This document shows positions 34,074 to 43,189 of a stretch of 64,000 nucleotides of DNA, one piece after another. Positions within the stretch are counted from its first letter, which is position 1. Every line of letters begins with the position of its first letter. Where the stretch lies: contig NZ_PSTQ01000014.1 of the NCBI RefSeq assembly GCF_002931075.1, positions 1 through 64,000 of the forward strand, written 5' to 3'. The translations under genes were made by a program, and so were the position numbers. Origin of the DNA: Pseudoclavibacter sp. AY1F1. GTDB lineage: Bacteria; Actinomycetota; Actinomycetes; Actinomycetales; Microbacteriaceae. Below the pieces are notes generated by a model, which made no database searches, was not told where the DNA came from, and saw nothing but the letters and a program-made list of their open reading frames with translations.

Positions 34074-34988
34074 ATGATCCAAGTCGGCATCTTCAGCGGA
34101 TACTTCCCCTACGACCTCAAGACCACCGCCGAGAAGGCGCGCGAGCTCGGCTTCAACACCGTCCAGCTCGACCTGCACTTCAAGGACCTCGACCTCACTG
34201 CCGGGCAGATCACGAAGGAGAAGGCGAAGCTTGTCGCCGACACCTTCCGCGACAACAACCTGCCCATCTCCGCGATCTCCGGCTACACGAACATCGTTCA
34301 CCCGGACCCGGACCACCGGCGCGCCAACGTCGACTACCTGAAGGAGATCATCCGCAACGCGCGCTCCTTCGGCACGCCGTACGTCATCTCCGAGTCGGGC
34401 ACCTTCAACCCCGACAGCGAGTGGGACAGCGACCCGCACAACAAGACAGAGGACGCCTACGAGCAGGTGCGCGACGTGCTCGCCGAGCTCGCCCAGGAAG
34501 CCTACGACCACGGCTCGATCTTCCTGCTCGAGACGTACGTCAACAACGTCATCGGCTCCGTCCGCGAGACCGTTCGCGTGTTCAACGACATCCGCTCGCC
34601 TGGCATCGAACTGCTCATGGACCCGACGAACTACTTCGACGCCTCCAACATCGACGACCAAGCCGGCGTGCTCAACGAGGTCTTCGACACGCTCGCCGAC
34701 AAGGTCCGCGTCGCCCACGCGAAGGATGTCAAGCGGGCGGGTGACGACAAGAGCGAGAAGCACGCCGACATCGGCGACGACGACGCGCTGGCATCGCACA
34801 CGTTCCGCGGCGTCGGCGAGATCGAGCTGCCGGCCGCTGGCCTCGGCTCGCTCGACTACGAGCTGTACCTGCAGCGCCTCGCGGAGCGCAGCCCCAACGC
34901 GCCGCTCATCATCGAGCACCTCGACGAGTCGGACATCCCGCGCGCCAAGAAGTTCATCGACGACATCCTGCGCAAGTACTCGATCTAG
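34074..34988 (+). CDS. Sugar phosphate isomerase/epimerase (xylose isomerase-like TIM barrel)
   Basis: A 304-residue AP-endonuclease-2/IolE-type TIM barrel. Metal-site candidates are the Glu in FLLETYVNN, the Asp/His of ELLMDPTNYF and RVAHAKDVK, and a final Glu in LIIEHLDESDI. GAAGGAG lies 17 nt upstream, and GAAGCTC stands directly before ATG 34074. Families of this fold epimerise keto-sugars or eliminate aglycones from 3-keto-glycosides. Paired with the Gfo/Idh gene just upstream, an oxidise-then-isomerise or oxidise-then-eliminate sequence is possible, but no specific reaction can be assigned. Confidence 0.88.
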   Translation: MIQVGIFSGYFPYDLKTTAEKARELGFNTVQLDLHFKDLDLTAGQITKEKAKLVADTFRDNNLPISAISGYTNIVHPDPDHRRANVDYLKEIIRNARSFGTPYVISESGTFNPDSEWDSDPHNKTEDAYEQVRDVLAELAQEAYDHGSIFLLETYVNNVIGSVRETVRVFNDIRSPGIELLMDPTNYFDASNIDDQAGVLNEVFDTLADKVRVAHAKDVKRAGDDKSEKHADIGDDDALASHTFRGVGEIELPAAGLGSLDYELYLQRLAERSPNAPLIIEHLDESDIPRAKKFIDDILRKYSI

Positions 34989-34994
34989 TCGCTC

Positions 34995-35116
34995 GGGCGC
35001 GCGCATCTCGGCCTTCGGGCCCTGGTCGCGGCGCGCCCGGTCAAACTTCGGCGACTATCCGAGCAGAGATGCCCGAAAAGGGTGCATTCTGGCCGAGTTG
35101 TCACCGAAGTTTGACG
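34995..35116. repeat. Inverted-repeat elements in the isomerase-SDR gap
   Basis: First a 9-bp repeat, CGGGCGCGC (34995-35003) with GCGCGCCCG (35032-35040). Then a longer one, GTCAAACTTCGGCGAC (35041-35056) with GTCACCGAAGTTTGAC (35101-35116), 15 of 16 positions complementary, loop 44 nt. The right arm shares the 16-mer TTGTCACCGAAGTTTG with 55669-55684. This is the only long gap inside the operon; it could attenuate transcription. Confidence 0.7.
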
Positions 35117-35163
35117 CGAAGGCAGATGAGCAATCCAACGAACAGGCTTCGGCCGGAGGAACC

Positions 35164-35919
35164 ATGACGGAAATAGGTGAGAAGCCGGTCGCGATCGTGA
35201 CCGGCGCTGGCGGATCGCTCGGTCGGGCGACCGCGCTGCGGCTCGGACGCGACGGCTACGCGGTTGCAGTGCTCGGCCGCGGCGGGGCGACTCTCGCGGA
35301 AACGGCCGACGAACTGCGCGCGGCGGGTGTGCCCACGTACGTGCTCGAGGTCGACCTGCGCGACGCAGCGGCCATCAAGGCGGCGGTCCGAGAGGCCGAG
35401 GCCGAGTTCGGCCCGGTGCACGCGCTCATCAACAACGCCGCGATCTACCCGCCGACGCCGTTCTTCGACATCACCGTCGAGGAGTTCGACGACGTCGTCG
35501 CCGTCAACCAGCGCGGCTACTTCGTCGCAGCGCAGGCTGCGGCCGAGCTCATGCGCGAGCGTGGCACGGGCGCGATCGTCAATATCGGCTCCATCACCTG
35601 GAGCGGCGGCTGGGACAAGCTCGCAAGCTACGTGACGACGAAGGGCGCGGCCGTCGCCATGACGCGTGCCCTTGCGCGCGAGCTCGGCGAGTTCGGCATT
35701 CGCGTGAACCTGCTCTCACCTGGCGCGTTCCCCACCAAGGCCGAAGAGATCCATGAGAACCCCGAGCAGTACACGCAATTCGTGCTCGACCACCAGTCGC
35801 TCAAGCGGCGCGGCGACCCCGACGAGGTGGCGAGCGTCATCTCGTTCCTCGTGGGCAAGGACTCCAGTTTCGTGACCGGGCAGACGATCAACGTCGACGG
35901 CGGATGGGTGATGATGTGA
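35164..35919 (+). CDS. SDR family oxidoreductase
   Basis: A 251-residue classical SDR. Cofactor motif VAIVTGAGGSLGRATALRLG, NNAAIYPPTPFF, catalytic Ser in NIGSITWSGG and YVTTKGAAVAMTRA with Tyr and Lys, ending in TGQTINVDGGWVMM. ATG 35164 follows GGAGGAACC. It probably interconverts a keto- and hydroxy-sugar within the LacI-controlled operon. It is separated from the upstream isomerase by a 175-nt gap with strong inverted repeats, and its stop overlaps the next gene as GTGA. Confidence 0.9.
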   Translation: MTEIGEKPVAIVTGAGGSLGRATALRLGRDGYAVAVLGRGGATLAETADELRAAGVPTYVLEVDLRDAAAIKAAVREAEAEFGPVHALINNAAIYPPTPFFDITVEEFDDVVAVNQRGYFVAAQAAAELMRERGTGAIVNIGSITWSGGWDKLASYVTTKGAAVAMTRALARELGEFGIRVNLLSPGAFPTKAEEIHENPEQYTQFVLDHQSLKRRGDPDEVASVISFLVGKDSSFVTGQTINVDGGWVMM

Positions 35920-37088
35920 GCGAGCAGACAGCGGCAGCGGGCGCAGGAGGAGCGGCGGCCGCACCGGGCGTCGACGTGTTCGGCTCGACCCTCTCGGTCG
36001 CCGAGCTTCGCAGGCGCACGGGTGACCTCTCCGCCGTGGCGGGCATCCGCCAGGTGGTGCTCGACAACGGCGTGGAGCGCGGCGTGCGGGCGATCGACCT
36101 GCGCACCTCCGCGGGTCTCGAACTCGAGGTGCTGGTCGACCGCGCGTTCGACCTCGGGTCGATGCGCTTCCGCGGGGCCCCCATCGGGTGGCGCAGCGGC
36201 AACGGCTTCCGTCACCCTGGCCTGCACGAGCACAACGACGAGGGCGGGCTCTCGTGGCTGCGGGCGCTCGACGGCCTGCTCGTCTCTGGCGGCCTCGACC
36301 ACACGCTCTTCGGTGGTGAGGTGGATGCGACTCGCTACAACTACCCGCCGAAGCAGACCGTCACCCACGGGCTGCACGGGCGGCTCACGGCGATTCCCGC
36401 GCGGCTGCTCGAGGCCCGCGAGGTCGAGCGCGACGGCCGTGTTGTGCTGCGGGTGGTCGGCGAGGTGATCCAGGCGACGGCGTTCGGTGAGCACCTGCGC
36501 CTGACGCGCACGATCGAGCTCGACTTCGACGGCCGCGAGGTGCGCTTCGACGACGTCGTCGACAACCTCGGTTTCGACCCGACGCCGCACATGTTTCTCT
36601 ACCACATCAACGTCGGCTGGCCCTTCCTAGATGAGGGTGCAAGATTTGTCGCGCCCATCACGAAGCACCTCTGGCAGTCGGACTCGGTCGCCGAGCAGGG
36701 TGCGAGCTACCGCGTCATGCCGGCCCCGATTGACGGCTTCGTCGAGCAGGTCACCGAGCACGAGCTGGTGGTCGGCGCCGACGGCAGGCACCGCGTCGCG
36801 CTCATCACCGCGGGTGGCGAGCGGGGTATCGAGCTGAGCTGGGAGGCCGAGGGTATGCCGCACTTCTTCGAGTGGCAGAACCTGCGCAGCGGCCAATACG
36901 GCATCGGCCTCGAGCCGAGCACCCACCACGTGTCGGGCGATGCGGCTTCGCGCCAGGACGGCACGGCGCTGTTCCTCGAGCACGGGGAATCGCGCAGCTA
37001 CTCGACGACGATCCGGGTGCTGGACGGCGTCGCGGAGACCAGCGCGGTCGAGGCTGCGATTCGTGCCATCGGCGACCAGCCGGAATAG
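35916..37088 (+). CDS. Aldose 1-epimerase-like protein (DUF4432 family)
   Basis: A 390-residue beta-sandwich protein of the DUF4432/galactose mutarotase-like group. Recognisable parts are VLVDRAFDLGSMRFRGAPIG, GLLVSGGLDHTLFGGE, HGLHGRLTAIPARL and PHMFLYHINVGWPFLDEG, where conserved His and Glu residues of the sugar site lie. GTG 35916 overlaps the SDR stop by 4 nt; the first 20 residues are Ala/Gly-rich. It likely mutarotates or epimerises the sugar imported for this pathway, consistent with carbohydrate rather than purely fatty-acid metabolism. Confidence 0.82.
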   Translation: MSEQTAAAGAGGAAAAPGVDVFGSTLSVAELRRRTGDLSAVAGIRQVVLDNGVERGVRAIDLRTSAGLELEVLVDRAFDLGSMRFRGAPIGWRSGNGFRHPGLHEHNDEGGLSWLRALDGLLVSGGLDHTLFGGEVDATRYNYPPKQTVTHGLHGRLTAIPARLLEAREVERDGRVVLRVVGEVIQATAFGEHLRLTRTIELDFDGREVRFDDVVDNLGFDPTPHMFLYHINVGWPFLDEGARFVAPITKHLWQSDSVAEQGASYRVMPAPIDGFVEQVTEHELVVGADGRHRVALITAGGERGIELSWEAEGMPHFFEWQNLRSGQYGIGLEPSTHHVSGDAASRQDGTALFLEHGESRSYSTTIRVLDGVAETSAVEAAIRAIGDQPE

Positions 37089-37132
37089 CTCCCCACGCTC
37101 GGGGCTGACAACGATGTTGGCCCCGGGCGCTC

Positions 37133-37169
37133 TACACTTGATATGTTAGCGCTGCCAGCAGCGCATCCA
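37133..37169 (+). promoter_or_regulatory. Internal double LacI-type operator
   Basis: TACACT (37133-37138) looks like a -10; no convincing -35 was found. Five bp later begins TGTTAGCGCTGC (37144-37155), CA, GCAGCGCATCCA (37158-37169). Its two cores are 12 bp apart, as at 32770 and 51211. It probably gives the CoA-enzyme half of the operon its own repressed promoter. Confidence 0.7.
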
Positions 37170-37186
37170 CCGAAACGAGGAACACC

Positions 37187-38587
37187 ATGAGCGGCGCAGA
37201 AGACACCAGCGAGACGCACCAATCAGAGGCCGGTGCTGGCGGCGGAATCCTCTCCGGCATTCGCGTGCTCGACTGCTCGATCGCCATGGCGGGCCCCTTC
37301 GCGGCTCAGCGCCTCGGCGACCTCGGCGCCGACGTCATCAAGGTCGAACCGCCAGCCGGCGAGTGGCAGCGCCACGCCCCAGCAGGCGGTGCCGCCGGCA
37401 ACGAGATCAACGTGTCGTTCCTCTCGCTCAACAGGAACAAGCGCTCCATCGCCCTCGACCTCAAGTCGGAAGACGGCCGCCAGGTGCTGCGCGAGCTCGT
37501 CGCGACCAGCGACGTCTTCCTCCAGAACTACCGGCCCGGCGTCGCCGCCCGCCTCGGCGTCGACTACGAGACGCTGCGCGCCATCAACCCGAGCATCGTC
37601 TACGTGTCAGTGTCCGGTTACGGCGAAGACGGCCCGTACCGGATGCGGCCCGGGCAGGACCTGCTCCTGCAGGCCATGAGCGGCGCCATGCTCTCCACCG
37701 GCCGCGACGGCGAGCCGCCGCAAGCCGCCGGCCAGTACCTCGTCGACGCAGTCACCGCATCCACCGCCTTCGAAGGAGTGCTCGCCGCGCTCTTCCACCG
37801 TGAGCGCACGGGCGAGGGGCAGCTCGTGACCGTCAACATGCTCGACGCGATCACGACCCTGCAGATGCAGGAGCTGTCCGTGTTCACCGCCGGGGGAGTG
37901 CCGCAGCAGCGCAGCGCAGAGCCGCACGCGCACGTCTACATCCGCTCGCCGTACGGCTCGTTCGCGACCTCAGACGGCTTCATCGTGCTCGCCATGCCCG
38001 ACCTGGAAGAGCTCGGCCGCACGATCGGCGAGGACAGCTTCATCGGCCTCCACACCCTCGACGACTCGTGGCGCCTGCGCGACGAGGTCTTCGCCAAGAC
38101 CGCGGCCCGGCTCGCGACGAACACCAGCGCCCACTGGCTCGACGCGTTCTCGAAGACTTCGATCTGGGCCGGACCCGTCTACGGCTACGCCGACCTCGTC
38201 GACGACCCGCAGATCGCGCACAACGGCACGTTCATCGAATACGAGCACCCCACGGAGGGGCTCGTGAAGACGCCGGGGTTCCCCTACAAGTTCTCGAAGA
38301 CTCCCGCTCGAATCGACCGCGGCGCACCGCTTACGGGCGAGCACACTCGCGAGATCCTGAGCGAGCTCGGCCACGCGGCCTCACACATCGAGGAGCTCGC
38401 CGAGCGCGGCGCCATCGCCGTGCGCAAGACGCTCGAGCACGCCAAGGAGCAGCTCGGGGGCTCGATATCCGCCGACGGCACCGCCCTACCTGGCGGTTCG
38501 GATGCAGTTCTTCCCGGAGAAGGTGCGCCTGAGACGAGTGCGGCGACAGTCGGATCAGGCACTCCAGGATCCGGCGAACGATCATGA
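37187..38587 (+). CDS. CaiB/BaiF family (family III) CoA-transferase
   Basis: A 466-residue family III CoA-transferase. The start LSGIRVLDCSIAMAGPFAAQ, RLGDLGADVIKVEPPAGEWQR, FLSLNRNKRSIALDLKSEDG, DVFLQNYRPG and VSVSGYGEDGPY are the family hallmarks, and the catalytic Asp is expected in the GQDLLLQAMSG region. The C-terminal 70 residues, rich in Gly/Ser/Pro/Glu, are an unusual low-complexity tail. GAGG precedes ATG 37187. These enzymes move CoA between carboxylic acids without ATP. Its presence in a sugar operon is unexpected and is discussed in the findings. Confidence 0.92.
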   Translation: MSGAEDTSETHQSEAGAGGGILSGIRVLDCSIAMAGPFAAQRLGDLGADVIKVEPPAGEWQRHAPAGGAAGNEINVSFLSLNRNKRSIALDLKSEDGRQVLRELVATSDVFLQNYRPGVAARLGVDYETLRAINPSIVYVSVSGYGEDGPYRMRPGQDLLLQAMSGAMLSTGRDGEPPQAAGQYLVDAVTASTAFEGVLAALFHRERTGEGQLVTVNMLDAITTLQMQELSVFTAGGVPQQRSAEPHAHVYIRSPYGSFATSDGFIVLAMPDLEELGRTIGEDSFIGLHTLDDSWRLRDEVFAKTAARLATNTSAHWLDAFSKTSIWAGPVYGYADLVDDPQIAHNGTFIEYEHPTEGLVKTPGFPYKFSKTPARIDRGAPLTGEHTREILSELGHAASHIEELAERGAIAVRKTLEHAKEQLGGSISADGTALPGGSDAVLPGEGAPETSAATVGSGTPGSGERS

Positions 38588-39876
38588 GCGACCCCTCGCC
38601 GTCGGAAGCGGAGCCGGTGACCGGGAAAGCGGCGCCGGAGAAGCCGGCGCCGGAGCCTGCGAGGGGCCTGCCGCGCTACCGCGGACTGACCTGGGATCAC
38701 CCGCGAGGCCGGCACGCGCTCGAGGCCGCTGCTGCTGTCGCCGCGGGCGAACAGGGTGTCCTGATCGAGTGGGACGTGCATCCGCTCGAAGGGTTCGAGT
38801 CGGCGCCCATCGCCGAACTCGCTGATCGCTACGACCTCATCGTGCTCGACCACCCGCACCTCGGTGAGGCGCTCTCGAGCGGCTCGTTCATGCCGCTCGA
38901 GGAGGTCTTCGACGACGCACTCCTCGACCGCCTCGAGGCCGACGCGATCGGCCCGAGCTTCACCTCCTATTCGCTGGGCGGCTCCCAGTGGGCTCTGCCG
39001 CTCGACGCGGCCACGCAGGTCGCCGCGGCGCGCGTAGACCTGATCGCAGGCGCGGCGCCGAGGACCTGGAGTGACGTCGTCGCCCTCTCGCAGCACGCCC
39101 CAGTAGCACTGTCGCTCGCCGGACCGCATGCGTTCCTCACGTTCGCATCCGTGCTGGCAGGGGCCCGTGCGCCGATCGCCGACAGCCCGGCGGTGGGCTC
39201 GGTGTTCTCGTCGAGAGCCGTCGCGCGCGAGGTCTTCAACGTGCTGGCCGACATCGCTCGCCGTTCGCCGGCGGAGACGCACGGTGAGAACCCCATCGCG
39301 CTCCTCGAGCGCATGGCGAGTACCGATTCGCTCGCCTACGTGCCGCTTGTCTACGGCTACGTGAACTACTCGTCTGGGTCCCTGCAGTTCCTGGATGCAC
39401 CACGTTGGGGCGCATCCGCTCGCCTCGGCTCCACGATCGGTGGCACCGGCATCGCGATCTCGAAGCGCTGCCCCATCACGCCGGAACTCGTCGCCCACCT
39501 GGCCTGGCTGCTTGACCGCGAGACGCAGCGCACGTTCATCCCGGAGCACGACGGGCAGCCCGGCCTGCGCTCCGCGTGGCACGACGGTCGGATCAACGAA
39601 GGGGCCCACGGCTTCTACTCGAACACCGCCGCGACCATCGAGGACTCGTGGGTGCGCCCCCGCTACGACGGGTACATCGGCTTCCAGGCGCGCGCATCCG
39701 ACCTCCTCCGGTCTGCCCTGCTGAATGCATCCTCCGCCGCCCCTGGGCAGCAGGCCGAGCTTGCCGAGCAGTGCCTCGATGCTATCGACTCGGCCTTCGC
39801 AGTATCGATGCGCATCGATGCAGGCGACGCGCGAATCCCCTCAGCCACACCCACCACCTCAGGAGTCAGCTCATGA
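38584..39876 (+). CDS. Solute-binding-protein-like protein without signal peptide
   Basis: A 430-residue protein whose body resembles family 1 sugar-binding proteins: RYRGLTWDHPRGRHALEAAA, YDLIVLDHPHLGEAL, FMPLEEVFDDALLDR, WALPLDAATQVAAARVDLIA, TWSDVVALSQ and LAWLLDRETQRTFIPEHDGQ. It lacks a signal peptide and lipobox; the N-terminus is Pro/Ala/Glu-rich, so it should stay in the cytosol. It lies between CaiB and enoyl-CoA hydratase genes with ATGA overlaps on both sides, so it is translated with them. A cytosolic ligand sensor or chaperone for the substrate is possible. Confidence 0.7.
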   Translation: MSDPSPSEAEPVTGKAAPEKPAPEPARGLPRYRGLTWDHPRGRHALEAAAAVAAGEQGVLIEWDVHPLEGFESAPIAELADRYDLIVLDHPHLGEALSSGSFMPLEEVFDDALLDRLEADAIGPSFTSYSLGGSQWALPLDAATQVAAARVDLIAGAAPRTWSDVVALSQHAPVALSLAGPHAFLTFASVLAGARAPIADSPAVGSVFSSRAVAREVFNVLADIARRSPAETHGENPIALLERMASTDSLAYVPLVYGYVNYSSGSLQFLDAPRWGASARLGSTIGGTGIAISKRCPITPELVAHLAWLLDRETQRTFIPEHDGQPGLRSAWHDGRINEGAHGFYSNTAATIEDSWVRPRYDGYIGFQARASDLLRSALLNASSAAPGQQAELAEQCLDAIDSAFAVSMRIDAGDARIPSATPTTSGVSS

Positions 39877-40667
39877 CCGGCAGCATTCCCACGCTCGATA
39901 CCGACGAGATCCGCGTCGAGCTCGACGGGTTCACCGCGACCGTCACGATCAACCGCCCCGCGAAGCTCAACTCGGTGACCCAGGAGATGTCAGACGCCCT
40001 GGTGACCGTTGCCACCTGGGCCAACGAGAGCGACGACGTTCGCGTCGTCATCCTGACCGGTGCGGGCGAGCGATCGTTCTGCGCGGGCAGCGACATCCGC
40101 TCGCTCGACAAGTACGCGACGCCGTGGGATTTCCGCAACCGCGAGGACTATTGCGACGCGCTGCGCGCCCTCCGCAAGCCCATCATCGCCGCCATTAACG
40201 GCTACGCGTTCGGGGGCGGGCTCGAGACGGCGATGACCTGCGACATCCGCCTCGCCGCGGAGACCGCATCGCTTGCCGCCCCCGAGATCAAGCTCGGCTG
40301 GATCGGCGGCGGAGGCATGGCGTCGTTCCTCGCCCACTCGGCAGGTGCCAGCAACGCAGCCGTCATGCTCCTCACGGGCGACCCCATCTCGGCGCAGCAG
40401 GCGCTCGCATGGGGCATCGTCTCGGAGGTGCTGCCAGGCGAGCGGCTGCTGGACCGGGCTCGCGAACTCGCCGCGATCATCGCATCCCGACCGCCCATCG
40501 CCGCGGAGACGGCGAAGGCCAACCTCCGCGCCTCCTACAACATGCCCCAGGATGCGGCCGTCGCCTACGAACGCGACCTCCAGACCATCACCTTCGCCAC
40601 CGCGGACGCCGACGAGGGCCGCGCCGCATTCGCGGAGAAGCGCCAGGGCGTCTTCCATCGCCGCTAG
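39873..40667 (+). CDS. Enoyl-CoA hydratase/isomerase family protein
   Basis: A 264-residue crotonase-fold enzyme. The oxyanion-hole strands are SFCAGSDIRSL and NGYAFGGGLETAMTCDI. Both acidic residues of hydratases are kept: Glu in GGGLETA and Glu in AAPEIKLGWIGGGG. ATG 39873 has AGGAG upstream and overlaps the previous stop. It would hydrate, isomerise or cleave an acyl-CoA made by the CaiB transferase or the CoA ligase at 43799. The substrate is unknown. Confidence 0.9.
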   Translation: MTGSIPTLDTDEIRVELDGFTATVTINRPAKLNSVTQEMSDALVTVATWANESDDVRVVILTGAGERSFCAGSDIRSLDKYATPWDFRNREDYCDALRALRKPIIAAINGYAFGGGLETAMTCDIRLAAETASLAAPEIKLGWIGGGGMASFLAHSAGASNAAVMLLTGDPISAQQALAWGIVSEVLPGERLLDRARELAAIIASRPPIAAETAKANLRASYNMPQDAAVAYERDLQTITFATADADEGRAAFAEKRQGVFHRR

Positions 40668-40719
40668 GCGCTGAGGCGACCGGACCCGAATTCGGCCCGT
40701 CGCGGCCCGCGCCGTCGAC

Positions 40720-40783
40720 TCGGGATGGGGTTCACGCTTCCGGATGGGTTGCAAGCCATCCCGAGGTGTGGAACCCATCCCGA
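40720..40783. repeat. Palindromic intergenic element, copy B
   Basis: A second copy of the element at 9373: TCGGGATGGG, one extra G, then TT (40720-40732) at the left end and AACCCATCCCGA (40772-40783) at the right. The central ATGGGTTGCAAG.CATCCCGA block is almost identical to copy A. It lies between the hydratase and FAH genes. Confidence 0.8.
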
Positions 40784-40866
40784 AACGAGTCGGCGCGAAC
40801 TTCGGGACCGGCACCGCACGACCGGCACCGCACGACCGACACCTCATAACAACCTCAGGAGCTCAC

Positions 40867-42087
40867 ATGACATCGCAGCAGATGGCCTCAGGCCGGCAGC
40901 CGGCAGCCGGATGGTCGGGCAACGCCGCCCAGGCGCTCCCTGCCGACGGAACTTCAGGCACGCTGGTGGGCCGCGTCTGGGACCCGGCGGTCGGCGGACC
41001 TTCACCCGTGCTCGTGACGGCTGAGGGGGTCCTCGATCTGAGCCGCACGTTCGCGACGGTGAGCGACATCACCGAGTCGCCCGACCCAGCGGCGGCGGTG
41101 CCGAAAGCAGCAGCGGATGCGCCGAGGCTCGGCTCGCTCGAGGAGATCTTCGCGAACACCGAGCCGGATACTCGCGACGAATCGAAGCCGTGGCTCCTCG
41201 CGCCGGTCGACCTGCACGTGCTCAAGGCGGCCGGCGTGACGTTCGCGGTCTCGATGATCGAGCGGGTCATCGAGGAGCGGGTGCGCGGTGACATCGAGGC
41301 GGCGGCGCGGATGCGTGAGCAGATTCTCGCGGAGATCGGCACTGACCTCGCGAGCCTCAAACCTGGGTCCGAAGAGGCGACCGCGCTCAAGGCGTACCTC
41401 GTGGGCGAGGGGCTCTGGAGTCAGTACCTTGAGGTCGGCATCGGCCCGGACGCGGAGATCTTCACGAAGGGGCCGACGCTCTCGGCGATGGGCACTGCCG
41501 AGCAGGTGGGCGTGCATTCCTCGTCCGAGTGGAACAACCCGGAGCCGGAGGTGGCGCTGCTCATCGCATCCACTGGCGCGATCGTCGGTGCGACGCTCGC
41601 GAACGACGTGAACCTGCGGGACATCGAGGGCCGTTCGGCGCTGCTGTTGCCGAAGGCGAAGGACAACAACGCGTCGTGCGGGCTCGGCCCGTTCATCCGC
41701 CTCTTCGACGGCGACTTCGACCTCGACTCGGTGCGGGGGATGACGGTCGAGCTCGACATCGTGGGACTCGACGGCTTCACCCTGCACGGCTCGTCCGACC
41801 TGGCGCAGATCTCCCGCGACCCCGCGGACCTCGCCGCGCAGTTACTCGGCCCGCACCACCAGTACCCGGACGGCGCGGTGCTCATGCTCGGCACGATGTT
41901 CGCGCCCATCGTCGACCGCGACCAGCCCGATCACGGTTTCACGCACCACGCCGGTGACGTCGTGCGCATCTCCTCGCCAGCCCTCGGTAGTCTGGTGGGA
42001 CAGGTACAGAGCAGTGAGGGGTGTGCGCCGTGGACATTCGGGATCGCAGCGCTCATGCGCAATCTGGCGGCCAGAAAGCTCCTGTGA
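40867..42087 (+). CDS. Fumarylacetoacetate hydrolase family protein, long sugar-acid subfamily
   Basis: A 406-residue FAH-fold protein of the long type that is common in sugar-acid loci. Family blocks seen: LLAPVDLHVLKAAGVTFAVS, WSQYLEVGIGPDAEIFTKGP, WNNPEPEVALLI (ExE metal ligands), NDVNLRDIEGRSALLLPKAK, HHQYPDGAVLMLGTMFAP. These act as 2-keto-3-deoxy-acid dehydratases or hydrolases. ATG 40867 has AGGAG upstream. It is preceded by a palindromic element and overlaps the LacI gene as GTGA. It suggests that the operon substrate ends as a 2-keto-3-deoxy or diketo acid. Confidence 0.88.
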   Translation: MTSQQMASGRQPAAGWSGNAAQALPADGTSGTLVGRVWDPAVGGPSPVLVTAEGVLDLSRTFATVSDITESPDPAAAVPKAAADAPRLGSLEEIFANTEPDTRDESKPWLLAPVDLHVLKAAGVTFAVSMIERVIEERVRGDIEAAARMREQILAEIGTDLASLKPGSEEATALKAYLVGEGLWSQYLEVGIGPDAEIFTKGPTLSAMGTAEQVGVHSSSEWNNPEPEVALLIASTGAIVGATLANDVNLRDIEGRSALLLPKAKDNNASCGLGPFIRLFDGDFDLDSVRGMTVELDIVGLDGFTLHGSSDLAQISRDPADLAAQLLGPHHQYPDGAVLMLGTMFAPIVDRDQPDHGFTHHAGDVVRISSPALGSLVGQVQSSEGCAPWTFGIAALMRNLAARKLL

Positions 42088-43112
42088 CCAGGCGCTCGAC
42101 GCAGAAGGTGACGCTCACTGACGTCGCGGCGTCTGCCAGGGTCTCTCCGCAGACCGTCTCTCGGGTGCTGCGGACGCCTGAGCTTGTGTCGGCCGACACT
42201 CTCGAGCGCGTGCAGTCGGCGATCGCGGCGCTTGGCTACGTCCCGAACCTGGCGGCCTCGAACCTCGCGTCGAACCGGTCGATGACGGTCGCGGCGATCG
42301 TGCCGTCGATCTCTGCATCGGTGTTCGCCGATGCGCTGCACGGACTCGAGGCGACGCTCTCCCCGTCGGGCTACCAGCTCTTCATCGGCACGACCGGGTA
42401 CAGCCCGGAGCACGAGGAGGAGCTGGTCCGCGCGTTCCTCGGGCGCCGGCCGGATGGCATGTTCATCGTCGGCGCCCAGCACACGGATGCGGCTGCGACG
42501 TTGCTGCGCGCGTCCGGCATCCCGGTCGTTGAGGCGTGGGATTCGAGCGAGAACCCCGTCGACAGCCTCATCGGCTTCTCCAACGAGGACGCGATCCGAG
42601 CCCTCGTCGAGTACGTGCAGGGCAAGGGGTACGCGCATCCGACGTTCGCCGGTTCCTTCCAATCGGGCGACTTCCGCGCCGCTGCGAGGCGCGCGAGTTT
42701 CGAGGCGTCGGTCGCCGAGTTGTATCCGGGCGAGCCGGTGCGTGTCGTCGACTCGGGAGTTGCCGCCGTCGACCTCGAGACAGGGCGCGACCTGCTCGAC
42801 GCGGCGCTTCGCGAGCATCCGGAGACTGATGCGCTCATGTTCGCGAGCGATGTCTTCGCCGCAGGCGCCGTGCTGGAGTGTGCGCGACGCGGCGTTTCCG
42901 TGCCAGGCGAGCTCGCGGTGACTGGCTTCGGCGACTTCGAGCTGTCATCGCACCTCACCCCGACGCTCACGACCGTGGCGGTGCCCAACCGCGAGATCGG
43001 CACGAAGGCGGGTGACTTGCTGCTGGCTCGGATGAGCCGTGGTGGCACGGATGCGCCCCAGGGTGAGACCGTCGACCTCGGCTTCGCGGTCGTCGCCCGC
43101 GAGAGCGCGTAG
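42084..43112 (+). CDS. LacI family transcriptional repressor
   Basis: A 342-residue LacI/GalR protein. The HTH is VTLTDVAASARVSPQTVSRV followed by the hinge region ending LAASNLAS; the core is a periplasmic-binding-protein fold with SSENPVDSLIGFSNEDAIRA and ALMFASDVFAAGAVLE. GTG 42084 overlaps the FAH stop and gives the usual length. As last gene of the operon whose promoters carry TGGCAGCGCTGCCA-type boxes, it is the best candidate to bind them, and hence to control the importers at 3.1 and 51.1 kb as well. The inducer is unknown. Confidence 0.92.
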   Translation: MTRRSTQKVTLTDVAASARVSPQTVSRVLRTPELVSADTLERVQSAIAALGYVPNLAASNLASNRSMTVAAIVPSISASVFADALHGLEATLSPSGYQLFIGTTGYSPEHEEELVRAFLGRRPDGMFIVGAQHTDAAATLLRASGIPVVEAWDSSENPVDSLIGFSNEDAIRALVEYVQGKGYAHPTFAGSFQSGDFRAAARRASFEASVAELYPGEPVRVVDSGVAAVDLETGRDLLDAALREHPETDALMFASDVFAAGAVLECARRGVSVPGELAVTGFGDFELSSHLTPTLTTVAVPNREIGTKAGDLLLARMSRGGTDAPQGETVDLGFAVVARESA

Positions 43113-43189
43113 CGGCCCGCATCCACGGCGTCCGACGCGTCGGTGCCTTGAGTGTTGGGCGGAGGTCGCGCGGGAGCCGGACTGCCAGA

